From an uncultured Opitutia bacterium (GTDB lineage Bacteria; Verrucomicrobiota; Verrucomicrobiia; Opitutales; UBA953), in assembly GCA_903840355.1 (NCBI GenBank), contig CAIMFJ010000005.1, positions 62,001-126,000 on the forward strand: 64,000 bases of DNA. The letters run 5' to 3'. Numbering within the stretch: the stretch's first letter is position 1; each line of letters opens with the position of its first letter. Both the position numbers and the translations under genes were made by a program. Under the pieces are notes generated by a model that saw nothing but the letters and a program-made list of their open reading frames with translations, did not search any database and was not told the origin of the DNA. Below, one piece after another: positions 17,637-24,087 of this stretch.

Positions 17637-18935
17637 TTAGCTTACAGAGAAGACCTGTTGGCCGCCGACGAACGATTGCTGGATGCGACCTTGGAACGTG
17701 CGCCCGTTTAACGGATTGTTGCCTGACTTGGAGAACAGGGTTGCCGGGGTAACCGTCCAAGAAGTTTGCGGGTTGAAGAGTACCACGTCGCCCGAAGCAC
17801 CGGCTTTTAAGGTGCCGTACGGCAGGTTGAGGACGCGGGCTGGGCCGGTCGTGAAACGCGCGACGAGTAAAGGCAGGTCAGCCTTGCCACTTAAAACCAA
17901 CGTTTCGTAGGCAGCGGCAAAGGTGGTTTCTAAACTCGCGGCCCCAAAGGGGGCTAAGTCGAACTCACAATCCTTCTCGGTAGCCGTGCAAGGAGAGTGG
18001 TCGGAGCAAATCGCATCGATGGTTCCATCGACCACGGCGGTGATTAGTTTCTGGCGATCGCTTTCTTCGCGTAAGGGCGGGTTTAATTTCAACCGCGTGT
18101 CGTAGTTTTCCAAAGCCCCATCATTCAAGAGCAAGTGTAGGGCTGAAACTTCGCAGGTTAATTTCGAGCCGCGGGATTTGGCCCGTCGCACGATATCGGC
18201 CGTGTTCCCCGAGGATAAGTGTTGGAGGTGAATCCGAGCTTTCGTTAATTCCGCAAGGACGCAATCACTCGAGGCCACGATTTCCTCGGCCGCACGAGGT
18301 GAGCCGCGGAGACCTAAGCGGAGCGACCAAGCCCCTTCGTGCATTTGGGCTCCTTCGGTCATGCTGCTGTCTTGGCAATGGTCGAGAACGACTAAGTTAA
18401 ACATCGCCGCGTATTCTAAAGCGCGGCGCATGATCTCGTTATTTTGCACGCCAGAGGTCGTGTCGGTGACGGCTACGACGCCGGCTTTTTTCATCGAGCC
18501 TAAGGGGGCAAGTGCTTTGCCTTCGTGGCCCTTCGTTAAAGTCCCCGTCGGCAAGACGCGGACGCGAGCATCGCGAGCGCAGATTTCGCGCAGCAATTGC
18601 AGGGTTCCCACGTTGTCGAGGGCTGGCTTGCAATCTGGCATTGTCACCACCGTCGTAAAACCACCTGCGGCTGCGGCTAAAGTTCCGGTGAGGATGGTTT
18701 CGCGGGCGGACTGACCTGGTTCTCCCAAGCGACAATTTAAATCGATCAAGCCTGGAAAAGCTACGAGACCCGTGGCGTTTATTTTTCGGGCCCGCGTTTG
18801 TTCTTCAGCGGTTAACTTTTCCACGAACACCCCATCGCGAATGAAGACGTCGCTGTTTGGTTCGTCGCGTCCCGTCGCAGGGTCGATGACGCGGGCGCCG
18901 TGCAGCCAGAGGGGAGAAGGGTCGTGAGGGTTCAT
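17637..18935 (-). CDS. pyrC: Dihydroorotase-like PyrC', probably non-catalytic
   Basis: A 432-residue amidohydrolase of the dihydroorotase family, but the metal-binding D-x-H-x-H motif near the N-terminus reads FPGLIDLNCRLGEPGQ, with both histidines replaced (Asn, Arg). The later DHCQD and HLQHLS histidines and SDHSP aspartate remain, although the usual DHAPH is changed to DHSPC. It overlaps pyrB by four bases (ATGA). In Pseudomonas a pyrC' overlapping pyrB in this way encodes an inactive dihydroorotase that assembles with and stabilises aspartate carbamoyltransferase. By analogy I infer a structural role here; an active dihydroorotase would then be encoded elsewhere. Confidence 0.88.
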   Translation of the reverse strand: MNPHDPSPLWLHGARVIDPATGRDEPNSDVFIRDGVFVEKLTAEEQTRARKINATGLVAFPGLIDLNCRLGEPGQSARETILTGTLAAAAGGFTTVVTMPDCKPALDNVGTLQLLREICARDARVRVLPTGTLTKGHEGKALAPLGSMKKAGVVAVTDTTSGVQNNEIMRRALEYAAMFNLVVLDHCQDSSMTEGAQMHEGAWSLRLGLRGSPRAAEEIVASSDCVLAELTKARIHLQHLSSGNTADIVRRAKSRGSKLTCEVSALHLLLNDGALENYDTRLKLNPPLREESDRQKLITAVVDGTIDAICSDHSPCTATEKDCEFDLAPFGAASLETTFAAAYETLVLSGKADLPLLVARFTTGPARVLNLPYGTLKAGASGDVVLFNPQTSWTVTPATLFSKSGNNPLNGRTFQGRIQQSFVGGQQVFSVS

Positions 18936-19873
18936 CGGCTAATGGCTCGGGTGCAAAGGTGGAGAACGGCCATGCGCACGGCCACGCCGTTGTGTACTTG
19001 TTCTAAAATGACCGAGCGCGGGCCGTCGGCGACTTCGCTTTCAACTTCAACGCCTCGGTTAATAGGGCCGGGGTGCATCACGATGGTGTTGGGTTTGAGC
19101 CATGCAGCGCGTTCGGCATTGAGTCCGAATTGCGAAGTGTATTCCGCCAGGGAAGGGAAGTGGGTGGTCGTTTGACGCTCGTGTTGAATGCGCAGTAACA
19201 TCACCGCATCGCAATCCGTGAGGGCCTCTTTGAGGTCATGGATGATGCGTACTTGCGGGAAGGCTTCTTGTAGAGCGGCGGGCACTAAGGTGGCGGGACC
19301 CGCGAGGGTGACTTCGGCGCCTAGCTTTGAAAGACAGAGGATGTTGGAGCGTGCGACCCGGCTGAATAGGATGTCGCCGAGGATGGTGACTTTCAGTCCT
19401 TGGAGTTTCCCGAAATGTTTCCGCAGTGTGAACGCATCGAGGAGTGCTTGAGTGGGGTGTTCGTGGGCACCATCGCCTGCATTAATCACTGAAATATCCA
19501 GTGCCTTCCCGAGGTAGCGAGCTGCCCCGGCGGAGGAGTGACGCATCACGATCGCATCGACGCCCATGGCGCGGATGTTTTCGGCCGTGTCGCGGAGGGT
19601 TTCGCCTTTGACCAGAGAAGAGGCCGTGGTGTTGATCGAAACCACTTCGGCACCTAGTTTTTTGGCCGAAATCTCAAAAGCCGTGCGCGTGCGGGTGCTC
19701 GGTTCCAGGAAGAGGTTCACCACGGTCCGGCCGCGCATTAAATCCAGGCCCTTGCCCGGGGCGAGGGCGGGCAGGAATCCATCGGCTTGCGTAAAAAGGA
19801 ACTCGATTTCCGCTCGCGTGAGGTCGGCGATGCCTGTGAGGTCTTTTTTAGTCCAAGTATCTTGTAGAGCCAT
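18932..19873 (-). CDS. pyrB: Aspartate carbamoyltransferase, catalytic subunit
   Basis: The first committed pyrimidine step: carbamoyl phosphate plus aspartate to carbamoyl aspartate. The 313-residue protein has the carbamoyl-phosphate motif EPSTRTRTAFE at about 57-67, MRHSSAGAA, HPTQALLDAFT and the late MHPGPINRGVE, as in class I ATCases. The start at 19873 gives the usual N-terminus. No pyrI regulatory subunit is nearby; the partner appears to be PyrC', which overlaps by four bases. A structured leader with a TATAAT box lies upstream. Confidence 0.95.
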   Translation of the reverse strand: MALQDTWTKKDLTGIADLTRAEIEFLFTQADGFLPALAPGKGLDLMRGRTVVNLFLEPSTRTRTAFEISAKKLGAEVVSINTTASSLVKGETLRDTAENIRAMGVDAIVMRHSSAGAARYLGKALDISVINAGDGAHEHPTQALLDAFTLRKHFGKLQGLKVTILGDILFSRVARSNILCLSKLGAEVTLAGPATLVPAALQEAFPQVRIIHDLKEALTDCDAVMLLRIQHERQTTTHFPSLAEYTSQFGLNAERAAWLKPNTIVMHPGPINRGVEVESEVADGPRSVILEQVHNGVAVRMAVLHLCTRAISR

Positions 19874-19889
19874 GCGGTTTGATTCCGGT

Positions 19890-19995
19890 GGCCCTAACGA
19901 AGTTAGGACCAGCGGAAAAGTGAGTAAGATGGTCCCTTTGGCAATTCATTAACGCTAGACCAAAGGCCTGACCTAGGAAGGACAGGCTCATTATA
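19890..19995 (-). promoter_or_regulatory. pyrB promoter and structured leader
   Basis: On the minus strand an exact TATAAT lies at 19995-19990, with a weak -35. The leader then carries three stems. CCTTTGG (19966-19960) pairs with CCAAAGG (19940-19934). GGACCA (19935-19930) pairs with TGGTCC (19911-19906). GGTCCTAAC (19910-19902) pairs with GTTAGGGCC (19898-19890). The second and third stems share bases and exclude one another, and the third sits just before the pyrB start region. There is no T-run, so translational control or processing is as likely as attenuation. Confidence 0.5.
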
Positions 19996-20020
19996 AGCCT
20001 AATTAATCGCTTTTAGCCAT

Positions 20021-20042
20021 AAAATAAGGGGTGGCTGACCCC
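20021..20042 (-). terminator. Terminator after trpA
   Basis: On the minus strand GGGGT (20042-20038) pairs with ACCCC (20032-20028) around a five-base loop, followed by TTATTTT (20027-20021). It is a short factor-independent terminator 24 bp after the trpA stop and upstream of the pyrB promoter. Confidence 0.6.
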
Positions 20043-20065
20043 CTGAGCCGCATTCCCTGAGGAAA

Positions 20066-20857
20066 TTATTTACTCAGTAATTCGCGCACCTTGGCACCTA
20101 CTGCGGCCGGGATTGCTTGGGGCGTCTTTTGGTTGGCGGCGATCACGTTGACGAGGGCACTGCCGACCACCACGCCTTCGGCGACTTGGGCGATGGCTTT
20201 GACGTGGGCTGCCGTGGAGACACCGAAGCCGACGCACACTGGAAGTTTGGTATGTTGCTTAATCGCCTGAACCGACGCGGCCAGGTTTTGTGCTAACTCG
20301 GAACGCTCGCCGGTGACCCCTTCGCGGGAGACGTAATAAATGAAACCCGATGCGTGTTGCGTGATGAGGGCGATGCGTGCGGGTGGAGTCGTGGGCGCGA
20401 TGATAAAGATATTGGCTAGCTCGTGCTTTTTCGAAGCTACTAGCAATTCCGCTGCCTCTTCGGGAGGGCAGTCGAGGACGAGTAGCCCATCGGCTCCCGC
20501 TTCTTTGACCGCTGCACAATACTTTTCTACCCCGTGGGCAAAAAGTAGGTTATAATAACAATAAAGGATGAGCGGTTTAGCGGTGCCCGCGCGCACGGTG
20601 CGCAGCAGGTCGAGCAGTTTGGCAAAATTCATCCCGGCGGCGAGGGCACGTTGGGCCGCCAATTGATTCGTCAGGCCATCAGCCAGCGGGTCGGAGAAGG
20701 GGACACCCACTTCGAGGATATCGGCCCCAGCTTCGGCTAAGCTCAGCAGGATTTGCTTAGAAGTTTCCAGATCGGGGTCACCAGCGCAGACATAACTCAC
20801 AAAGGCAGGGCGACCTGCGGCTTGGCAGCTTGCGAAAGTATCAGTCAGGCGACTCAT
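20066..20857 (-). CDS. trpA: Tryptophan synthase alpha subunit
   Basis: The alpha subunit cleaves indole-3-glycerol phosphate to indole and glyceraldehyde 3-phosphate. The 263-residue TIM barrel shows LLSLAEAGADILEVGVPFSDPLADG (catalytic Glu in the ILEVGVPFSDP motif), LILYCYYNLLFAHG, DGLLVLDCPPEE, GFIYYVSREGVTG and VCVGFGVSTAAHV, all conserved. The ATG at 20857 fits the family start; a frame from 20872 adds five residues. trpB is not adjacent, unlike the usual trpBA arrangement. Confidence 0.94.
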   Translation of the reverse strand: MSRLTDTFASCQAAGRPAFVSYVCAGDPDLETSKQILLSLAEAGADILEVGVPFSDPLADGLTNQLAAQRALAAGMNFAKLLDLLRTVRAGTAKPLILYCYYNLLFAHGVEKYCAAVKEAGADGLLVLDCPPEEAAELLVASKKHELANIFIIAPTTPPARIALITQHASGFIYYVSREGVTGERSELAQNLAASVQAIKQHTKLPVCVGFGVSTAAHVKAIAQVAEGVVVGSALVNVIAANQKTPQAIPAAVGAKVRELLSK

Positions 20858-21037
20858 GCAGACATGAGGCAAACTTGGAAACCCCTTGGGGGCAAGGCGA
20901 CTTATTCAGAAGTCGGTAGGGTTGGTAGAATCAAAAACCAACGTAAAGCCTCAAAAGTAGGCTTCGCAGGCAATTTTTACCGTTAATCATTACCGTATTG
21001 CCAAGGACAACTTTCATCGCACGGTGTCGAATTGTCG

Positions 21038-21118
21038 GCCCAAGTGGTGGAATGGTATACACATCAGACTTAAAATCTGCCGCCGCAAGGCTTACCGGTT
21101 CGAGTCCGGTCTTGGGCA
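21038..21118 (+). tRNA. tRNA-Leu (anticodon TAA)
   Basis: A class II tRNA of 81 bases to the discriminator. Acceptor GCCCAAG pairs with CTTGGGC. The anticodon loop CTTAAAA gives TAA. A long variable arm (around GCCGCCGCAAGGC) is present, and the T-arm is CCGGT/TTCGAGT/CCGG-like. CCA is not encoded. Palindromic repeats begin 18 bases after its end. Confidence 0.95.
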
Positions 21119-21135
21119 CGACATTTTTATAAAAA

Positions 21136-21465
21136 GACGAGGACGCAGCCTCGTCCCTACCTTGTCGTGGGTGCGTATGATGTCGATTTGCCGACGTACA
21201 TACGTTGGTGAGAGCGGATGGCATGGCAATGCCATCCCTGCCCGATCCTGATGATGACGGTGTCTTGGGTAGGGACGTGATTGCCATCATGTCCGTTGGC
21301 AAAGTCCGACTTATTGGTAAGTCGATTTAAAAAGGTACCAGCCGACCCAAGGACGAGGACGCAGCCTCGTCCCTACCATAAGATCATGTTTGGGTAGGGA
21401 GGCTGCCGCGACAGCCTCCTTGTTCGTGGGTGAGCGCGGACGACATAGTGATGTCGTCCCTGCCG
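21136..21465. repeat. Palindromic repeat block 1 (six modules)
   Basis: This gene-free stretch after tRNA-Leu is filled with short palindromes. Each has a 7-9 bp stem, a 3-6 base loop and a flanking (G)GTAGGG or its complement CCCTACC/CCCTGCC. Modules: 21136-21161 (GACGAGG stem), 21216-21243 (GGATGGCAT stem), 21268-21294 (GGACGTGAT stem, one mismatch), 21352-21377 (GACGAGG again), 21392-21419 (GGAGGCTG stem) and 21438-21465 (GGACGACAT stem). A degenerate palindrome lies at about 21171-21206. The stems differ in sequence yet stay base-paired. Confidence 0.85.
21206..21377 (+). repeat. Long direct repeat, copy 1 (about 172 bp)
   Basis: This segment matches 23907-24078 at roughly 90 percent by eye in the same orientation. 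It includes two palindromic modules, a spacer (around CTTATTGGTAAGTCG and AAAAGGTACCAG) and a GACGAGG module at the end. Changes inside one stem are mostly in loops or preserve pairing. Confidence 0.85.
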
Positions 21466-21495
21466 GTTACAGATTATAAAGGATGTCGGCCTGAC

Positions 21496-21942
21496 TTATT
21501 TAGCAGGGGGGATTTTACAGGACTGCCAGGCGAGGAATTTCCATTGCCCGTTTTCAAGCCGCCAAACGGCGAGATAGCCAATCGTCGTCGTCATCGAGAC
21601 GCCATCTACCACGGCTTGCACTTCAAAGCGTCCCGTCATTAAGGCGAGTTCGGGGGCGGGGAGGGTGAAGGTGCGTTCGAAATATTTATAACTTATATAT
21701 TTAGCTTCGCCGTTAAGGAGTGAGGTCGTGAGGGAGGCCTTGGAGTCGACTTTGCCATTGGAGTGGGCGTAGTGCAGGTCGGGCGAAAGAACAGTATCGA
21801 GGGCGGCTGCGGTGGGGTGGAGCATGGCTGCCACTCGGGCGTCGTCGGCGGTGCGCAGGGCAATCATCTTAGGATCCTCGGCGGCACGGAGATGAGTCAG
21901 GAAACTGAGGCTGAGGATGAGTGAGGCGAGCAGGGCTTTCAT
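21496..21942 (-). CDS. Exported NTF2-like (DUF4440/SnoaL-type) protein
   Basis: A 148-residue protein with a signal sequence (MKALLASLILSLSFLTHLRA) and a mature part typical of the NTF2-like cone fold: an N-terminal helix (MIALRTADDARVAAML), LDTVLSPDLHYAHSNGKVDSKASL, and C-terminal strands ending YLAVWRLENGQWKFLAWQSCK. Such domains bind small molecules or stabilise partners; no specific activity can be assigned. It stands alone between repeat block 1 and the aminotransferase. Confidence 0.8.
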   Translation of the reverse strand: MKALLASLILSLSFLTHLRAAEDPKMIALRTADDARVAAMLHPTAAALDTVLSPDLHYAHSNGKVDSKASLTTSLLNGEAKYISYKYFERTFTLPAPELALMTGRFEVQAVVDGVSMTTTIGYLAVWRLENGQWKFLAWQSCKIPPAK

Positions 21943-22100
21943 AACTTCATAGCCTGTTTAAGGTACTGAGGTGTCAAGGGCCTTAGGAGGCTTGGTCAGC
22001 GCTGAAGCTGTCGTCAGGCGTTATGGGGTGACCGTCCACGACCTAGTAAGGCCGTTCCTAGCATCTTGAGTTGGGGGCAGAATGGAGTTTAGGGTGGGGG

Positions 22101-23252
22101 ATGCCTTCAACTGCACACCGCCTGACTGGTTTTACGGAATCTGTGATTAGGGGGATGACGCGCTTAGCCAATCAACACGGGGCGATTAATCTTTCTCAGG
22201 GGTTTCCAGATTTTGAGCCTCCAGAGGAATTGCTGGCGGCGTTGGAACGGGCGACGCGTGGGCCGAATCACCAGTATGCGGTGACATGGGGTGCACCTCG
22301 TTTTCGCCAAGCCTTAGCCGCCAAAATCAATCGCTTCACCGGGCTCACCTTGGATCCAGACCAACACCTTGTGGTCACTTGTGGCAGCACCGAGGCCATG
22401 ATGGTGGCGATGATGACGGCTTGTAATCCCGGGGACAAGGTCATCGTCTTCTCGCCGTTTTATGAAAATTATGCGGCCGACGCGATTTTGTCGGGAGCCG
22501 TCCCCCTCTACGTTTCCCTGCGCGCCCCAGATTTCAAATTTGATCCGGAGGAGCTCACTAAAGCTTTTGCACAAAAGCCCAAAGCCATCATCGTTTGCAA
22601 TCCTTCTAATCCTTGTGGTAAAGTTTTCACGCGCGAGGAATTGATGCAGATTCTCGAGTGGGCGGAGCAGTATGATACTTTTGTCATCACGGATGAACCT
22701 TATGAACACATCGTTTACGAACCCCAGCAGCACGTGCATTTCGCAGCTCTGCCAGGGGCTTTTGAACGCACCATTACCTGCAATTCGCTCTCTAAGACTT
22801 ATTCCATTACCGGTTGGCGCTTGGGTTATGTGCAGGCAGCCCCCCAAGTGATTGCGCAAGCCCGCAAGGTGCATGACTTTTTAACCGTTGGAGCAGCCGC
22901 TCCTTTGCAAGAAGCGGCGGTGGCGGGGCTGGAATTGCCGGATAGGTATTACCAAAATCTTCGTCAGCGTTACACGGCGAAGCGTGATTTATTTAACACG
23001 ATTCTGACCAAGACCGGTCTGAAGTTTACTGAACCTCAAGGAGCTTATTACACCTTGCTCGATATTTCACCGCTTGGTTTTAAAACGGATCTCGAAGCCG
23101 CGCAGTGGATGGTGCAAGAAATCGGCGTCGCCGGTGTGCCCGGCTCTTCTTTCTTTCGCGAGCCTGAGCATCGTTACCTTCGTTTCCATTTTGCGAAACA
23201 AGAAGCCACGCTTTTAGCGGCTGGCGAAAAACTCGCTAAGTTGCGTCGGTGA
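22101..23252 (+). CDS. Class I/II PLP-dependent aminotransferase
   Basis: A 383-residue fold-type I aminotransferase resembling the methionine/kynurenine aminotransferase group: INLSQGFPDFEPPEEL near the N-terminus, CGSTEAMM, NPSNPCGKVF (Asn contacting PLP), TDEPYEHIVY and the PLP lysine in SLSKTYSITGWRLGY, with a C-terminal HRYLRFHFAK arginine for the substrate carboxylate. The substrate is not resolved. The ATG at 22101 is preceded by GGGTGGGGG; a TTG at 22071 would add ten residues. Confidence 0.9.
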   Translation: MPSTAHRLTGFTESVIRGMTRLANQHGAINLSQGFPDFEPPEELLAALERATRGPNHQYAVTWGAPRFRQALAAKINRFTGLTLDPDQHLVVTCGSTEAMMVAMMTACNPGDKVIVFSPFYENYAADAILSGAVPLYVSLRAPDFKFDPEELTKAFAQKPKAIIVCNPSNPCGKVFTREELMQILEWAEQYDTFVITDEPYEHIVYEPQQHVHFAALPGAFERTITCNSLSKTYSITGWRLGYVQAAPQVIAQARKVHDFLTVGAAAPLQEAAVAGLELPDRYYQNLRQRYTAKRDLFNTILTKTGLKFTEPQGAYYTLLDISPLGFKTDLEAAQWMVQEIGVAGVPGSSFFREPEHRYLRFHFAKQEATLLAAGEKLAKLRR

Positions 23253-23305
23253 GGTACGAGTGTAACGTCGGAGAGTGAGGCCGTCAGTCTCTTGGGCGGA
23301 GGCGG

Positions 23306-23369
23306 AAATAATTATTATATAATTATTATAGATAAAGACTTGACGGTGCCGATCCGGTGAGCATATTGC
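23306..23369 (+). promoter_or_regulatory. Strong stable-RNA-type promoter with UP-like AT tract
   Basis: An A/T tract of about 32 bases (23306-23337, repeats of AATTATTATA) directly precedes TTGACG (23340-23345). Candidate -10 hexamers are CATATT (23362-23367, 16-bp spacer) or TATTGC (23364-23369, 18-bp spacer). An AT-rich UP element against a good -35 is the arrangement of rRNA promoters. No protein-coding frame follows. Confidence 0.6.
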
Positions 23370-23500
23370 TTTTCAGACGTTCAATTAATGCGAAGAAGAC
23401 TTTAATCATTACAAAACGTGCTAGGCAGTAGCACTTTGTAATCGCATTGGTTGGTGCTCCGTTCCGGAGCCCTAGAGTTTTTCCCATCCTTTAAGGATCT

Positions 23501-23512
23501 TGCTCTTTAACA
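23501..23512 (+). promoter_or_regulatory. boxA antitermination motif
   Basis: TGCTCTTTAACA is identical to the boxA core of E. coli rRNA operons, which binds NusB-NusE and protects untranslated transcripts from Rho. It lies about 130 bases after the predicted transcription start, as in rrn leaders, but no rRNA follows. Confidence 0.6.
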
Positions 23513-23596
23513 GTCTAACTTGAGGTGCGTGCGCTGGGCGTACGCGTGTCGATGAGACGTGCTTAGTTGCTTACAAGCAACTCATCTGTGATGATT

Positions 23597-23670
23597 TTGC
23601 AGGTAGAATTCTGGAGAATTCACGTGTTACCGAAACACGGTTAGGCGGGTTCGATTCCCGCGCCTGTGTC
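23597..23670 (+). ncRNA. Degenerate tRNA-like element
   Basis: The T-arm is canonical (GCGGG, TTCGATT, CCCGC at 23645-23661). The D-arm is GAAT/ATTC with GG in the loop. The anticodon arm is CGTGT/ACACG with loop TACCGAA, which puts A, not the near-universal T, at position 33 and gives a nominal CCG anticodon. Acceptor pairing (TTGCAGG with CCTGTG) requires a bulged G, and no CCA follows. It is best read as a pseudo-tRNA or tRNA mimic. Confidence 0.5.
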
Positions 23671-23673
23671 TTT

Positions 23674-23746
23674 GTTGGAACTGTTTATGGATCCTAACTG
23701 TTTACAGGAGCCTGGAGCTCTAGGCTTGGCCGCATGGCCTTCCAAC
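23674..23746 (+). other. 73-base element closed by a 7-bp stem
   Basis: GTTGGAA (23674-23680) is perfectly complementary to TTCCAAC (23740-23746), enclosing 59 bases with smaller hairpins (CTGT/ACAG, GCCT/AGGC, GGCC-GCAT-GGCC). The size and 7-bp closing stem match a tRNA acceptor, but no proper anticodon arm is present. Its function is unknown. Confidence 0.35.
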
Positions 23747-23791
23747 ATCCCCTTGATTGGCTACGCAGAATTAATCGTAGTCAAATTTTAT

Positions 23792-23866
23792 GACCTGGTA
23801 GTTCAACGGATAGAACAGTGGATTTCTAAATCACTTATACAGGTTCGAATCCTGTCCGGGTTACCA
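23792..23866 (+). tRNA. tRNA-Arg (anticodon TCT)
   Basis: A 75-base tRNA. Acceptor GACCTGG pairs with CCGGGTT (two G-T). The anticodon loop TTTCTAA gives TCT on stem GTGGA/ATCAC, with an A-A mismatch at the loop-closing pair. The T-arm contains TTCGAAT, and A plus CCA is encoded. It is the last element downstream of the boxA-containing region. Repeat block 2 starts five bases after it. Confidence 0.9.
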
Positions 23867-23871
23867 TTTGA

Positions 23872-24078
23872 GGTAGGGAGGCTGCTGCGACAGCCTCCTT
23901 GTACGTGAGTGAGAGCGGATGGCATGGTAATGCCATCCCTACCCAATCCTAATGATGACGATGTCTTGGGTAGGGACGTGATTACCATCACGTCCGTTGG
24001 CAAAGACCGACTTATTAGTAGCTCGATTTTAAAAGGTACCAGTTGACGCAAGGACGAGGACGCAGCCTCGTCCCTACC
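23872..24078. repeat. Palindromic repeat block 2 (four modules)
   Basis: The same module family as block 1: 23872-23898 (GGAGGCTG stem), 23917-23944 (GGATGGCAT stem, loop GGTA), 23969-23996 (GGACGTGAT stem, here perfect) and 24053-24078 (GACGAGG stem). It fills the gap between tRNA-Arg(TCT) and the DUF1501 gene. Confidence 0.85.
23907..24078 (+). repeat. Long direct repeat, copy 2 (about 172 bp)
   Basis: The second copy of the segment at 21206-21377, same orientation and equal length. It ends nine bases before the DUF1501 stop codon. The two copies bracket the NTF2-like gene, the aminotransferase and the structured RNA region. Confidence 0.85.
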
Positions 24079-24087
24079 TGATTCCGA

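Larger units (their letters stand above)
23374..23791 (+). ncRNA. Structured non-coding region, possible novel stable RNA
   Basis: No credible protein frame is present, but perfect or near-perfect stems occur along its length. 23408-23442: ATTACAAA/TTTGTAAT enclosing GTGCTA/TAGCAC. 23456-23470: GCTCCG/CGGAGC. 23527-23545: GCGTGCGC/GCGTACGC, one G-U. 23565-23582: AGTTGCTT/AAGCAACT. 23597-23670: tRNA-like fold. 23674-23746: closed by GTTGGAA/TTCCAAC. 23757-23784: TTGGCTACG/CGTAGTCAA, one G-U. It follows a strong promoter and contains boxA, and runs into tRNA-Arg(TCT). I do not recognise an RNA family; it could be a decayed stable-RNA operon. Confidence 0.5.

Noticed and set aside
21136-21465. 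CRISPR-like array
   Set aside because: Repeats differ in stem sequence and orientation, with no regular spacer length and no cas genes.
23615-23632. Possible parS site around TTCACGTG
   Set aside because: It matches only the central CACGTG core; flanks differ from the parS consensus and it lies within the tRNA-like element.
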